In this document: in pieces, positions 22,240 through 35,740 of the stretch
How the letters are laid out: every line of letters starts with the position of its first letter
How positions within the stretch are numbered: position 1 is the first letter of the stretch
DNA from: Gigaspora rosea
Taxonomy: Eukaryota; Glomeromycota; Glomeromycetes; Diversisporales; Gigasporaceae
DNA: 64,000 bases
Direction: 5' to 3'
Assembly: GCA_003550325.1 (NCBI GenBank)
Contig: QKWP01000041.1
Location: 413,212 to 477,211 of the forward strand
Translations under genes and position numbers: made by a program
The notes under the pieces: generated by a model
Database searches by the model: none
What the model was told of the DNA's origin: nothing
The model's input: only the letters and a program-made list of their open reading frames with translations

Positions 22240-25098
22240 GATGCCAAATTCCTATGCTGATACTCAACTGATAGTTGGAAATACAGAAGGTTTTGGTAAG
22301 AACCTAAACATTCAAGAAAATTTGAGAACCAGAATGGAAAGTGAAAAACAGACTACTAAAAGAGGACCCCGGACATCTCTCATATAGGTCATAACTGGAT
22401 TTTGGCCAATTTTGACCTAATTTGCTGAAAATGACAAAATCTATTTATTTAAATAACTTTTGATCCAGTGATCAGAATTGAATGAACTTTTTTTGTTAGA
22501 TGCGCCTCACTGAGAGCTTCATTTTAAAAAAAAGTTCATTCAAATTGGACTCCTGGATGCCAAGATAATTGCCAAAAACTGATTTTTTGCTTTTCAAATT
22601 TCGGGGGTTTTTGCTAAAATGTGTAACATATGACCTCTGTACTACATGTTCGGGGTCCTACTAAAAGAACTAAACCAACTCTGGATAAAGAATATTTTTT
22701 CAATTTTGAGATACAGCACCCTACTACAGGAAGTTTAAGTAATAATATTACTATGACAATGGAAGTGGATAAAAAATGGGCCTGTTCTAGAACAGCTAAC
22801 AGAGGATTAACAAATATATATATATAACAATTCTTATACTTTACTGGCCCATAATACAGTAATACAAAATAATAATGATAATCCAATACAATTGAATGGA
22901 AATAAAGATGATAGGGATATAGAACTAGATAGGAATAAAAAAAAAGTTAGAACTCAGAAATGATGCAAGAATAGAGACAGAATCAAATATCACTATCAAA
23001 AATGATGGGAAGACAAGAGGACACAAGACCAGACAAATGAGCATAATAAGGCAGTTGGATAACAAAAGTGAAAAAAAGAGAAGTAGAATACATAGTGGAC
23101 AACAAATGGACAGAAGAAATTAAGTATAGATTGACTGATCTTATAAGGAAAGAACAGATTCCTTTCGATTGTGAGCTATTGGAATATAATAAAATAATAA
23201 AAGCACCAAAAAATTTAAAGCTGCTGATCACTCTAGTCAAACATAAATTTACAACAATACCAAAGGACTACCTGTACTGGTAGCAATAAAGGCTAAACTA
23301 CAGTACAAAGATACCACCTTTTTTAGATCATTTACCAAATATGTCTCATCCTAGCTGGAACATTAAAAAGATTTTGTAATAATGCTATAGAAAGCAACTG
23401 ATAGATATAAATGACTATATGATATTCCAATTACATGTAAGATTAATAGAGATCAAATATTTATCAATTTGCAAAGAAAGATAGCAATAGATTTTTTGAG
23501 AAATTTGGAATGTTAGATATGGATGCATATAAAATAACACAATAGGTATTTTATTTATAAAAATACTATATGAAAATATTAGAAAAAATATCAGAACAGC
23601 ACTGGGAAAAAGGTCGATACCACTACTGGCATTCCAGAAGTTATACCAGAAATATTGATGGGATTATTGCCATCATATTATCTAACAAAAATAAAAAGAA
23701 ACAGGACAGATAGTAAGTGCTTTGAAACAAGTATTTACATTTACACAGTTATCAGAACAGTACTTTGCAAACCAATTAATTCTGCTACCAAAAGATCCAG
23801 AGGAGTTAGAGAAAGAATGGTGAGAACTGTTTTCAATAAGCAACTCTAAAGATCTATGATATCTGAGAAAACATCTTACAGACTTGAGGACTCAATACAT
23901 CTTTAAATAGTTACTAGATTTTTTTTAATCTCTCAGAAAAGAAACTACTATTTCTAAGTACCCCACAAATGTTAACGTAAAATTTGTATATGCCTTTCTA
24001 TTTGCTCCCAAAAATCAAGAAGACTTCATCAAGCATCTAGATATGTTTCAAAACTACTATAGATTTAAGAAGATCTCAAATGACTATATTAAATACCAGA
24101 GTCATTTACTACAATGCTCTTCAGAAATAAAACTCCAAAGAAAGTATGAGTTTCTAATAAAAGATAAAAACAGTATTAGAATTCATCACAAATATAAATC
24201 AAGGCTTCTATATTTTACAAGTAATGCCTAAAAATTATATAAGTATTAATTATACAGAGAAACCTTCACTATTGTAGGACTTTAAACAAGTAAGAGAAGT
24301 AGTAATAGATATACCAATAACCATCTAGGGACAACTGTTGGAAGCTGCTAAAAAATTATAAAAATATTACTTTTTTCATTGGTTGCCAGAAAACTAAATT
24401 AATATAAAGCAGAAAAAACAAAAAATGAAGAAGCAAATTCAAAGGAAAGAATACCCAATAATATAAATCTAATACAGAAAAGAATATTTCAGTTAGATAG
24501 AACTAAAAACAAAATAACAATTCCAATTACCGAATATAATAAAATAAATGAAACAATTAAAGTACTTAAAGAAACATATGACTTTATCAACATACCAACA
24601 CATTTGCTACAACTGCTAGAGCTGAAAAGACCTGTTTGCATATGAATTTGATAAGTCAGAGTAATGATTATACAGTTAGCACTGCAGTCAGTGATAAAAA
24701 TAGTACAGAATTATATGCTACAACAGAGAAGCTAATAAATGAACAATCAGGCAAAATAAATATAGCAATATATAATGTGCAAAGTTTATCTAATAGAATG
24801 AAATTTCAAACTTGGTTGACTTTGCAATAAGGAGAATATTCATATAATAGCAATATCAAAGACAAAGCTAAAACAAGATAATGATTATGCTCTAACCAAC
24901 CTGATATACGAAATATTTATGTCAAACTACAAACCGGTTGAAGCTGGAATAAGAGAAACAAGTATGGAATCAGCCTTAGCTATAAGACTTGACCTTTGTT
25001 CATATATATATATATAATATTGAAAGAGAACCAGAAATAGCAATTATAATAGACTTATTTTTACCACAAATAAATAAAAAGAGGTTTATTTTAATATA
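22240..25098 (+). mobile_element. Decayed LINE: ORF1 and start of ORF2 endonuclease
   Basis: Broken + strand frames spell a LINE 5' half. ORF1-like blocks include VEYIVDNKWTEEIKYRLTDL (from about 23,077), IPEVIPEILMGLLPSYYL (about 23,630-23,680), LCKPINSATKRSRGVRERM (about 23,766-23,820) and MFQNYYRFKKISNDYIKYQS (24,043). An APE-type endonuclease start follows: KINIAIYNVQSLSNRMKFQ (about 24,760-24,810) and then IIAISKTKL. Many stops and frameshifts separate the blocks, so it is inactive. A hAT-like MITE sits inside it at 22,363 and element L copy 3 cuts it at 25,099. The upstream limit is uncertain. The block order matches a LINE type common in Glomeromycotina (from memory). Confidence 0.65.
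22363..22659. mobile_element. 297-bp hAT-like MITE, AGGACCCCG family
   Basis: Ends are AGGACCCCGGACAT and ATGTTCGGGGTCCT, flanked by the perfect 8-bp duplication ACTAAAAG (22,355-22,362 and 22,660-22,667). Inserted into the LINE ORF1 relic. The interior carries the shared module beginning GATCCAGTGATCAGAATTGA, capped by CCTCACTGAGAG, plus an inverted AAAGTTCATTCAA pair. Confidence 0.85.
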
Positions 25099-27130
25099 CA
25101 TTAGCAAAAAAAATATGTGTAAACCTCCATAAGTTTTACGCAAAGGTAAACTTACAAATACTTATAAGGGAGCTTCCAGAAATCAGCTGATTTTTGTTTA
25201 CTATGAGCCCACCTCACCCCTACCCACCCACCCACACCTGATATCACAATTAGCCAATCAGATTTTACAATTATTAAAAAGTTAAATATAACATTTAATA
25301 GTAAATAACTTTTGATCTACTAGACCAAATTTGATGATTTAACTACCAAAATAATCCTCTCAATGAGGGGATTCTAGCGAGCCCAAAATCATTAAAATCC
25401 AATCACAGGATCCTGTGATTGGAATAGCTTTGTGTTACTATAAAAGTTCTATAATTTATTAAATAATTATAACCTATTTTTATAGTAACACAAATTTATT
25501 TCGATCTTAGGATCCTGTGATTGGATTTTAACGATTTTGGGCTTGTTAGAATCCTCTCATTGAGAGGATCATTTTGATAGTAAAATCATCAAAATTGGCC
25601 TAGTAGATCGGAAGTTATTAACAATTAAAAATTAATATTTAATTGTTAATAACTTCTGATCTACTGGGCCAATTTTGAAGATTTTACTACCAAAATGATC
25701 AAAAATAATTTTGCAACTTTGGCCGGAATTATGAAATGTTGGCCGGAATTACACCTGATACTTCAGCTGACCCACCCACCCAGAAATCAGCTGATTTCTG
25801 GAAGCTTCCTAATTAGTTTGGAAAATTACGTAGAGGTAATAATTACTTAAGTTTATATATAGTAACTTCAGAATATTATGAAAGTGTAATAATTACGAAC
25901 ATTTACGGCATAGTACATTCAAAATATAGTGAAATGTAATTAGTCGAAAACTAACGAAAACATGCGTAAAACTATAAGATATTACAAACAGAAAACTTGC
26001 GAAAACTGTCAATATTTCACAATAGTTTGCATTTTTTTCGCAAATTTTCAAATAAATAACTGATATACATATTCATATAATCATACTTTTTACAGGTTTT
26101 AACAATGTTTTGCAAGTTTTCGCAATTTAATATAAAATTTTATATTTATTTATTTATTATTATTACTATTATATATTATATTTTTATATTTATTAAATAT
26201 ATATTTTTAATTAATATTACATATTTTATTATATATTACATTATTATACAGTATTATTTTTATATTATTTCAAATATTTTAAACTACTTTCGCGCTTTGT
26301 CGCATCTATTTCTATTACTATATACAAAAAACTAGCCCTATATACTTATTTCGCTCACCTACAGTTAGATATTATCTTTGCTTCTTTGTTTTCTATCGTC
26401 TTTGCTTTGGCTATTTCTTTTGTTCTGGATATAACTTCATTTCACTCTCTTTTCTAAATACTTCCTAAAAATAGTAGAGAAGTGAATAAAAATATATTTC
26501 TTAAAAGTATTAGTGTTCTTGCAAATTGCCAGAAAAATCTAGTATGTTCTTGCAAAATACCAGTGAGGTATTCTTGTAAAGTGCTAGAAAAGTTGCAAAG
26601 TGTTAAAAAAGTCAAGAATAAATAAAATAAAAAAATAAGTAAAAAAAAAGCAAATAAATAACAAAAAATATAAGCAAACTGAATAAAAAAAATAAACGAA
26701 GCCTAAATTCTTTATTTTTTCAAAGTAAAAGTTCACGTTCTTGCAAATTCAAAAATCGTGAAAGCTAGGTTAATATTTTTGCAAAATGCCAAAAAAGTTC
26801 AAAGTGCCAAAAAAGTCTGGGTTTTTTCTTGCAAAGTGCTAAAAAATAAGAGTTCTGTTTTCACAAAGTGCTAGAATAAATAAATTAATAAAAAAAATTT
26901 TAAAAATAAAACAAAAACAAAAACATGAAACGAAAAAATAAATAAAGCAAAACCTTGCGAAAACTTGCGAAAACTTGCATCTAACTAAATCATTCTTTAA
27001 AGAAGCATTTTTGAAAATTTAGAAATTGCTAAAGAAATCAGTTGTATGTTCTTGCTTAGAAGTTTGGGTTGGCTTGCACAAAATTTCAAAAAGTTGTTTG
27101 TTTTCTTGCAAAGGTGTTCTTGTAAAATGT
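25099..27130 (-). mobile_element. Element L copy 3, reversed and end-truncated
   Basis: The sequence starts at CATTAGCAAAAAAAATATGT (the complement of the right end of copies 1 and 2) and runs backwards through the same blocks: the GTAATAATTACTTAAG block, the GCGAAA block (about 25,985-26,130), the ACTAGCCCTATATACTTATT landmark (about 26,330), then decayed ~255-bp units up to about 27,130. The opposite TIR is not found, so the copy is truncated or its end has decayed. Contains the 642-bp MITE at 25,168. Confidence 0.75.
25168..25809. mobile_element. 642-bp PIF/Harbinger-like foldback MITE
   Basis: Ends are GGGAGCTTCCAGAAATCAG and the complement of GGAAGCTTCCAGAAATCAG, flanked by TAA (25,165-25,167 and 25,810-25,812). 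Element L copy 2 supplies the empty site (CTTATGATTAGTTT near 5,860, reverse strand). The interior is a nested set of inverted repeats built from the GATCTACTAG...TTTGATGATT module with CCTCAATGAGG caps and a GGATCCTGTGATTGGA palindrome pair. No coding capacity. Confidence 0.85.
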
Positions 27131-28160
27131 TTTGAAAACTTTTGTATATTATAAATCATTAATAAAGTCTTAGTAAGTAAACAACAAAAAAAGTTTCTAA
27201 TATCTTCAGAAAATTTTTTTTGGCTATAAAGTCTGCAAAGTCTTCATCAAAATAAATTTGTTTAAAAAGTTTTGTATAATATAAACTAAATAAAAAGGTT
27301 TAGAAAGATAACTATCAAAAATACTTTCTAATAACATAAGCAAATACTACTAGGCATCAAAAATATTCATCAATTTGAAAATTTTTATATATTTATTAAT
27401 AAATGTTGTCATTTCAAATTTGTAAATAAAGTAGAAAAAAAATAACGATTATTGTTTATATAGAGATTTTTTTTAATTATTATATGTTTATCACATATTT
27501 ATTTTATTATAAAAAAAAATTCGAATTTTTAAAAAAATTTAAAATATGCATAATACTATGCTATTTAATATCTTCTCCAGATTTTTTTCTCCTGTTTCTA
27601 ACTCTTTATTATCATCTTTTTTAGCAGATTTTTTACTAGAACAGCAGTTGTTTTTTCAGTTTAACTACTATAGTTATAGCAGTTTTTAAACTTAATTATA
27701 TTTTTTGTTTTTTTCATGGTTTTTCAGGTATTTCTAAGAATTACGTTTTGTTGAAGTCTTATAATTTTTATAATTAAATAATTATTACATAAAAGTATAA
27801 AATGTTGTTAAATAATATATAAATATAGAACTTATATCTACAATATCTTCAGGATTTTGCATATTATCTTGTTTTATAGCAAACTGTTAAATTTGTATAT
27901 AAAATGTTAGTTATAAAATTTATTTTTATTATAGTAATAAATTATAAGAATTACCCAAGTTTTTTGTTAAACTTCAGAACTTTTTAGTGCACTGCATTTT
28001 TTAGGTGTCTAGAAACATTACAAGTTAATTAGATATAAAATTAAAATTTATTATATTATTAAATTATAATAATTATACTTGTTCTACTTTTTCTGTCTCA
28101 GCTTAAACTTGGGTAGTTTATATCTAATTTTTATAATTTAATAAACAAATTAAAAGTTTA
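27131..28160. other. AT-rich non-coding region
   Basis: Contains loosely repeated TTTGTATA(T/A)TATAAA words (27,134 and 27,273) but no defined element or gene. Confidence 0.45.
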
Positions 28161-29208
28161 GGTGGGGGTGTGGCGACATAGTGTAGTTGGATTGTTGTCA
28201 CCCCCAAGTAGTTGTAACAAAAGGTACAGAGTTCAAATCCCACTGGAGACGATTTTAAAAAATTTACCTGTGTTACGGTAACCTGGATTCTGAGCTCGGA
28301 TGTACAAATCTGTTTCCTAGATTATACCAACTCATATTGGGAGCTCTGGCATTGTGTTACGCACAAAACTGGGGCGCATAGATCCTGGGAGCGCAGGCAC
28401 TATGTTATGCACAGAACTGTAGGACAACAGGAAACCATACTTGGCAAGACCCGAGTAAAGAGGTAGCTAACTTTCGAAGGTGCCCAAACAGGAATCGGAC
28501 GGGGACTGACCGGTTCGGACTAACTGGAAGTGGACTTACGATCAAAGGGTTTATGGCGGACCCTACCAACTGGACCGCCGGAGGTCGCATCGGAAGAAAA
28601 GAACATGTGTTGTGAAATTATGTACCAGGGGTTGGGAGCCCCTGGGTTCGCCAGGGCAGACCAACCCTTCGGGTCTTCAGATTGGAAGTAAGGAAACAAC
28701 CAGGGGAAGGAAAGTTCTGGGGAAAGAAACTGAAAGAGGAACGGAGTGGTACTGGGGTCATGTGAACTTTACAAGAGCAGAAGTAGGTAATGACAGGGGG
28801 TAACCCCTGTTGCTACCGAAGAGTAGGTGATACCTGTGTAGGACGGGAAAATACTCTACCAAGTTTCCCACTGAGGATAAACTAGTCCTAAGGGTGCGTT
28901 TAGTATCTGGTACGAACTCCAGGTTTAGTAGCTGGTGGCTGTACCGGTGATACAAGATGAACCGGCAGGAGGCAGAAGATCAGAGGGTTTAAATAGGCAA
29001 CGCCAGTATGTGGGTTGCAGGTATGGCAGCTAGGGTAGAACCTTCGGGTGGCTACTTAAATAGGCAACCAAAAGTTGCAGGTGAAGCTAGTTGTACTCTC
29101 ATCAATATACAAATGTCGGCTTTCCCTCCATGTAGGGTGCCAAGGTCTAATATATCTTGAATAAAAGCCAATCCCCAAAGTGGGCACTTTGACACAAAAA
29201 AAAAAAAA
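28161..29208 (+). mobile_element. Full-length ~1.05-kb tRNA-derived SINE
   Basis: The 5' head has RNA polymerase III internal promoter features: an A-box-like GACATAGTGTAGTTGG (about 28,175) and a B-box-like GAGTTCAAATCCCACTGG (about 28,230). The body ends in a poly(A) run at 29,195-29,208. It aligns along its whole length with the reverse copy at 38,371-39,398 (shared: AGAGTTCAAATCCC, ATACCTGTGTAGGAC, CTCTACCAAGT, TTTAAATA.GCAA). The short frames inside are incidental. A ~50-bp internal duplication (GGGAGCTCTGGCATTGTGTT then GGGAGCGCAGGCACTATGTT) lies at about 28,340-28,430. One kilobase is long for a SINE. A target duplication was not resolved for this copy. Confidence 0.8.
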
Positions 29209-30030
29209 TTATAAAAAATTATGCAACTGCATTTTTTTATAGAGGTTATATTCAGATATAACTGTAACTTTCTTATTTAATAAGGTATAAAACCAGTTAT
29301 TAGATTCTATTAAAGGCTTAACCTTTCTAGTTAATGTTAACCAAATATGACCACTAAATAGTAGAGATTGAAACTACCTAAAATCATCTATTTTATAAAG
29401 GTTGTGCTATAGGCATGGGCATTTGTAGCACAGGTCAAAATTCAGATTTGTACAGGTATGCTCTGAATTAATATAAATTTTGTAGACTATATAGAACTAT
29501 ATGCCATGCAAATTGAATGGTAAATGGCTCAGGTTTTGCAGCAGTTTACTAGTTGAATCAGCATGAGATTTGGCATAAGTAATTAATGTAAATTCACGTT
29601 CTACCACAATAATGATGTAGATTAACTATTAAAACATAAATTTACATAAATAATCAATATAAAATAAACAAGCTAACTGCATATGATGCAAATTTTTGTT
29701 AGGAATTTTTTTTGTTAAGACATACAGGAAAGCTTCATTAGTGAAATCATAAGATATCGCTTTTTTTTTAAAAAAAATTTCTTTACTGATCTTTGGATTT
29801 GACTAACATTTAATGAATTATACAAAAATAGAAATGAAAGCTATTTACTAATAAAGAAAAATCTATTTACAAATGGAGATGAGTAAACTAATAAAGAAAT
29901 TCGAATATGACATTATGATATCCCTTATATAAAATTTGACTTTACCTTTTCAAGTTAAAGCATATTTTATTTTATTTTTATTAACCTGATTTTCTGCAAA
30001 GATTTTCATATAATTGTAATCATGATTTAT
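29209..30030. other. Non-coding region with a dispersed repeat
   Basis: 29,795-29,930 is the second copy of the repeat at 19,500-19,640. The remainder shows no gene. Confidence 0.5.
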
Positions 30031-30622
30031 TGTCACAAGCGGTATAGCCTTCTTAATATACTACTAGCAATATAGCACATGGCGACAGGGATCTTGTAGG
30101 GTCAGAGAAGATATGAAGCAGTGTGGAAGTGGAATGTTTCTTCACTGTGGCAGTTCGATATATTTTACTCAAAGAACTGGATCGTATTTAATTGGGCAAA
30201 GATATATTTTATTTAAGTACATTACAAGACTTTGCTACAAGACTTTCTAAAGGTTTTTGTGCCTAAAGAATTCCTATAACTAAAGAATTGCAGAGAACAA
30301 ATCCTAAGGTTAAAGAAGGGTAAAAGCTAGGGTTTAAATATCTTTTAGAAAAGTATAAAAATACAAAGATAGAAAGGTATAAAAGTATAAAAGTATAAAG
30401 GTATAAAAGTATAAAAGTATAAAGATATAAAAGTATAAAAGTATAAAGATATAAAAGTATAAAAGTATTAAGTTATAAAAGTAGAAAAGTATATGTTATA
30501 CAAGTGTTAATCTATTATTATCCAATTAACTATTAATCTGTTTCTAATAAACTATAGCTTATTTTAATCATAAAAACCTATAGAATCTAATGGTAGTAAA
30601 ATTAGAACTTCATTCTATAACA
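30031..30622 (-). mobile_element. LTR of an LTR retrotransposon, probably solitary
   Basis: In reverse orientation it runs from TGTTATAGAAT to CTTGTGACA, i.e. TG...CA ends. It shares CTTGTAGCAAAGTCTTGTAA, the CCCTAGCTTTTACCC-type segment and the CTTCCACACTGCTT segment with the LTR at 50,578-51,072. Flanking TTAT on both sides is a possible short target duplication. A variable run of GTATAAAA units replaces the TTTTACAG run of the other copies. It appears old relative to the 58-kb copies. No internal domain lies next to it. Confidence 0.6.
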
Positions 30623-31689
30623 TTATATTCTTGTAATGATAGAAGAATCATCTAATGTTCTGTTAATGTGAAATTTTGCAATAAATGTGACTTTATAAAA
30701 AAAAGCAATTGTTGCTTTGATCGTCACATTACACCTGGTATTGTATTCTGATTGGCCAAATATCGATTAGTAAATTGAAACTGCCACTAGCAAAAATCAG
30801 ATTTATTAATACAAAAGTTTAAATACTAACATAAAAAAGGTAATCTAAAGATATACAATTGGCAAAGTTTACAATAACCAGCAGCATATATTAAAATTTC
30901 ATGATTACAAACAATAGCTATTTAGATTATTGTAAAGAGTAGCATAGCATAGTATCACATAACTACACACAAAAGTTAGTAAATCAAAAATATATTGAGC
31001 AGAGTAATGGGACATCGCCGTGGGAACAGACAGAATTTTAAGAGTAAGATGATTTGCAATGACCTGTAATGCTAACCAAATATAGGATGAGTTGAGAATC
31101 ATGGAGAGCGCAAATGCAATTCTATATCAACAATTACCAGTTCAATTCCAGATTATTCCAACATGAGACACTATATAATATTTATTGAATTGACAAATTC
31201 TCAGCTTATTTTTTAAGTTACTGTGATTTAAATATAGCAAACACTGATGATAGTATTTTAATCAAGTAGTAAACAGGAAATTTAACATATCATTATAAAT
31301 AAATAATATTGCTTATGCAATAGAACATTTTTTTAAGGAGTTTTTTTTTTAGCAAAACTTAAAACAAAAAAACTAAAATAATAAGTTAGTGTGATTTAAA
31401 TACAGCAAACATCAACAACTTAGTTATAAAAGGTTACAAATTAGAAAATGGTGATAATGAATAGTATTTTAATTCAGCATATTATTATAAATAACTAATA
31501 TTAATTATACAATAGAACAATATTTTTGGTTCATACCGCATTTTTCACTGTGCTAATAGAAAAATCAGTTGATATTTAACATACCTGAAAACATAATATG
31601 TACTTTCTAATTCATTTCTGGAAACCATCCTATTTTGTTATACTATGTGCTTAACATAGTACTTTTTATTTTTAAATAAATGACATAAC
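30623..31689. other. AT-rich region with a small duplication
   Basis: GTGATTTAAATA(T/C)AGCAAACA occurs twice (about 31,223 and 31,391), about 170 bp apart, followed by similar sequence. No gene or defined element. Confidence 0.45.
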
Positions 31690-32580
31690 AAAAAAATTAT
31701 CAATATATATTATACTGAAACTTAAACTGCATAGAGCAATTATATATAATTAATATATCGTTACTATGCAAAGTAGCATATTATTGTAATAGTTTAAAAT
31801 GGTTATTTGACCATGCAACATAACATGCAAACTTAAACCACATAGAATAATTATATAATTAATATATTGTTATTATGCAAAGTAGTATATTATTGTAATA
31901 GTTTAAATGGTTATTTGACCATACAACGTCTAATATACAAAGTTTATATTGTTCTAATTTTAAATTATATACCTGACAACAGATAAAAACTCTAGGTATG
32001 CAATACAGAAACCCAAGGCCATACTTGCACACTATTTTTGATATAGGCAAAGATAAACAAATCGGGTAGTTATATAATTATTATATTATTACTATGCAAA
32101 GTAGTATATTATTGATAGATTAAACTGCATAGAGTAATTATATAATTAATATATATTGTTACTACACAAAATAGTATATTATTGTAATAGTTTAAAATGG
32201 TTATTTGATCATGCAATATCTAACATGCAAAATTTATATTGCCCAATTTTAAATTATATATCTGACAACAGTGAAAAGCTCTAGATATGCTAAATACAGA
32301 AACCCAAAGCCATGCTCATCATTGCACACTATTTCTGATATAGGCAGAGACAATCAAATTGAGTAATTATATAATTATTATATTGTTACTATGCAAGTAG
32401 CATATTATTGTAATATATAGATTAAAATGGTTCTCTAGTTTATATTGCTCTAATCTTAATCATACACGAGACCTTATTCAAAAAGCACTAGTTACACAAA
32501 ATACAGAAAACCCAAGGTCACTTATCATTGCACCCAAATTCTGATATAGGCAGAAGCATACAAATAGAAATAAATTTATA
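31690..32580. repeat. Complex tandem repeat array
   Basis: A short unit of about 120 bp (TAATTATATAATTAATATAT, GTTACTATGCAAAGTAG, ATATTATTGTAATAGTTTAA) occurs about five times. A longer ~310-bp unit adding GACAACAG, ACAGAAACCCAA and CTGATATAGGCAGAGA blocks recurs about three times. Units are diverged. Confidence 0.65.
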
Positions 32581-33284
32581 TGAACAGGTTGTTTAATCAG
32601 AATCAAAAAAGCCACTCTACTTAACTTGCCTGTAAACTATACACTACATACTTCGTACTCTGTTTCTGGTACATTATGTGATATTAATGTACATTAAATG
32701 ATCAATTTGAATACGCTATCCAATAATATTCAAGATTTGTATACTAATAGTTGCCTATTAACTATTCACTTTGTACTTCATACTATGTTTCTAGTAAATA
32801 TAAAATTAAAAAATAAAAAAAGATAATTTTATTTTTATTCAACTGTGAAGAGCTAGCAAACTAGTATTAATGAGTAAAAAATATTTAAATAAATATTTAA
32901 TTTTCCAGAAATAACAATAACAAACCAATAATTTGAATTAATATTTTTTTATATTAATTTTTAAGAAATAAGAGCTTGGGGAATTAGTAAACCCAAAATT
33001 CTGAGCTATGTACATACTTTGGCTATAAAATTGTATATACAAAGTTCTTATTCTCAGATGAATGCATTATATAATTTTATTTTTTTTTGCTCCTCTCTTT
33101 TATGAATGTAATGTTAACTACTAAATAAAGCTATTACCCAGATTAGAAAATGATGACCTGGGCAGGTCAGATATCTGATCTGGGTTATGACCTGGGTTAA
33201 TATGTTATATGAAAAATCATTGATTTTTTAAAATTGGTGTAGTATCTACATAGTAATGTAACAACTCTAAACTCACTCATGAAG

Positions 33285-33451
33285 ATATATAGATAGGTCA
33301 GGTTAATTATAGGGTTACTCAAAAAGGAAAGATCTACAGAAAAACTTTAAAAATAAGCAAAAAAATTAATATAAATAGAAAAGATCTGCATAAAAAACCT
33401 CAAAAATAAGCAAACATATACCTGACCTATCTATGTATATTTCGGGGTCCT
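33285..33451. mobile_element. Partial MITE with AGGACCCCG-type end
   Basis: The right end reads CGGGGTCCT. Inside, ATAGATAGGTCAGGT (about 33,290) and ACCTGACCTATCTATG (33,420) are inverted partners around two GATCTRCA / AATAAGCAAA repeats. The expected left AGGACCCCG end is absent. Related right-end sequence occurs at 42,779-42,817. Confidence 0.5.
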
Positions 33452-33463
33452 GCTGAACTACTG

Positions 33464-35740
33464 TATATCTAATGTCCTGATTATTCTTTTTTAAACAATA
33501 AGAAACAGCTCAAAATATAATGAACTATATAAGGATTAAATTATTATACGCATAGAGTATAGTTTCCTACTTACATATATAAATCATTTTTTTTACATTT
33601 TTTAGCAAATTTTATTGTTTTTACATAACTGAACATTGCATTTCTTTTTCTTGTTAGATTGTTTTTGTATTGATAAGACAACTTCTATAGCTATTTGACA
33701 TGAGTTTGCTTTGGCAAGTTGTGTGATTGAACATGCACACAATCTTCTTGCTTCAACAAAGAAGATGGCTCAGTGCTTTGGCAATAGTAGTTTGTTTGTT
33801 CTGCAAAAAATATGCAATCTAGCTGTTTTTTAATAATAATAGTCTTCTTAGGAACAGTTAGATAGGCCCAGAATCTGACTGTTACCTTCTTGCATTTTAT
33901 TTTTTTACATTTTTTTTATATTTGATACCCTTCTTCAGTTAGTTATACAAAAAATTTCATCTCGAATATTGAGTGATATTAGATTAATTTTAAGATTCTT
34001 ATACAATATTTTAGTCAAATATTTTTAAGTTCTCACAGATAGTGAAAAACTTTATTTATTGATTATTTTAAAATTATTATAGTTACAAAAAGACTATATT
34101 GGTCAAACAATTTTTAAAATTTTCTTTTTCACTAATTACAGATTGTAAATTGACATGAACATATACAAGTTTGTATAACAATTATAATTATATTTGTGAC
34201 GATTCAATTTTCAAATTGTCACAACTTTGTACTATAGTATTATAGCAATTTTATTACGATAGTTATTAGATTTGGTAACAATTCAATTATTAAAATATAA
34301 CAACTTCAGGTCAACTTAAAAAAAAAAGGTATAACTTTCTTATTTTACAACAAATTGCTTTTTACTTTTTGCATTTTACAACTTTTTTAATAGCATTTAA
34401 TAACTACTAGTAGGTAATATTTTTCTAATACTATTCTAATAGTATAATAGCATTTTATCAATCAAAATCTTACAAAACTAATTATATATCATTGTAATAA
34501 ATTTCAAAATTATATTGACCAAAACTTATTATGTATTTACAGATTTAAAATTTCATATAACTGCTTTTTTTTTTACTTTACTTTTACTCTATAATTATTT
34601 TGTTTATTTGAATAGCCATTTTCAAATTCCAAACTAGTGATATGGGTCAATAAAAAAATCATAGACTGAGGCTGATTCCAAAAAAGCTCGGACCAGTTGA
34701 CTGGGTCAACCTTTTGCTAGTATAATTTTTTCTTATCAGAATCAGTTAACATTTATCTATATTAAATGTGTAAAAAACCATCAAATAGTCTTTTTTTTTA
34801 AATTCTAGTAATATTAAATTATTTAATTTTTATTCTTTTGTCCTTAAAAAAAATTCCAGCATGCTAGTATTTTATGTTAATTGATTGTCTATGCCTCTAA
34901 ACATTCTGATATTTAGATTATATTTACTATTTGCCAGTTTATTATCTAAATAAGCCAATTCTCTTACATTATTATAAATGACTAGCTAATTTTATTTAAT
35001 TCATATGTTTTAGAAGAGAATTGATTCTAGCACTTCTATTACCAACTATCCTGACCCACAAAGGTATGGGCCGACCTGCTTGTCAACCTAGCCATTGGGC
35101 CAGGGTTGACTTGTATTACTATTCCAAACTCTATTCAAATATATTTTTCATTCTTAGCTATGTTTTTTTAAGACTATATTATCTATATGTTGTTGTTATT
35201 TAAATACTTTTTTTTTATTGTATACATTTGTCATAACAAACTTCAAGATATTTAAATAGCCATGTTCAGTAGATTTCAAATACTGAGTATTTAAGATTTA
35301 TTTGAATTGTTATTTTTAACCTGGTTGTCTAATTGTAAATTAATTAAAATTAATTTATTATTATATAACAACTAAACATATATATAGGTCTTTTCTATGA
35401 AATAGCCCTTCAATAGGTTGATTTATATAGTATTAAAGGAATATTAGCATTAAGGAAATTGGAACAGATACAATAGCAACAATATATTAAAACAATTACT
35501 AGAGCACTAATGATAACCAACCTAGAAGATTTATTTTTGAAGAGTAGGATTTAGCAATTACAGATAGTATCAGTAGCAAATAAGTTAATACTAATAAAAA
35601 GACTAGTATTTCCAATACCAGAATTAACCACTTTGCTAGCATGCTTAGTATATACAATACATGATATAGAAATATCAATATAGTAGACAGGTACACCATA
35701 GTCAATAGCTGAAGAAACTGAGGCAGCTTCTATAAATATT
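33464..35740. other. AT-rich region, nothing identified
   Basis: No coding frame of substance. Small GC-richer patches (about 34,680 and 35,050, both with GGGTCAAC / GGGCCAGGGTTGAC words) could be parts of an unrecognised repeat. Confidence 0.4.

Noticed and set aside
22614-23283. Small frames on both strands across the MITE/LINE junction
   Set aside because: The frame starting at 22,630 begins inside the hAT-like MITE and runs into LINE relic sequence; the minus-strand ones are antisense shadows of the LINE.
28405-28955. Small frames on both strands with relatively high GC
   Set aside because: Inside the SINE body; GC content reflects the element, not a gene.
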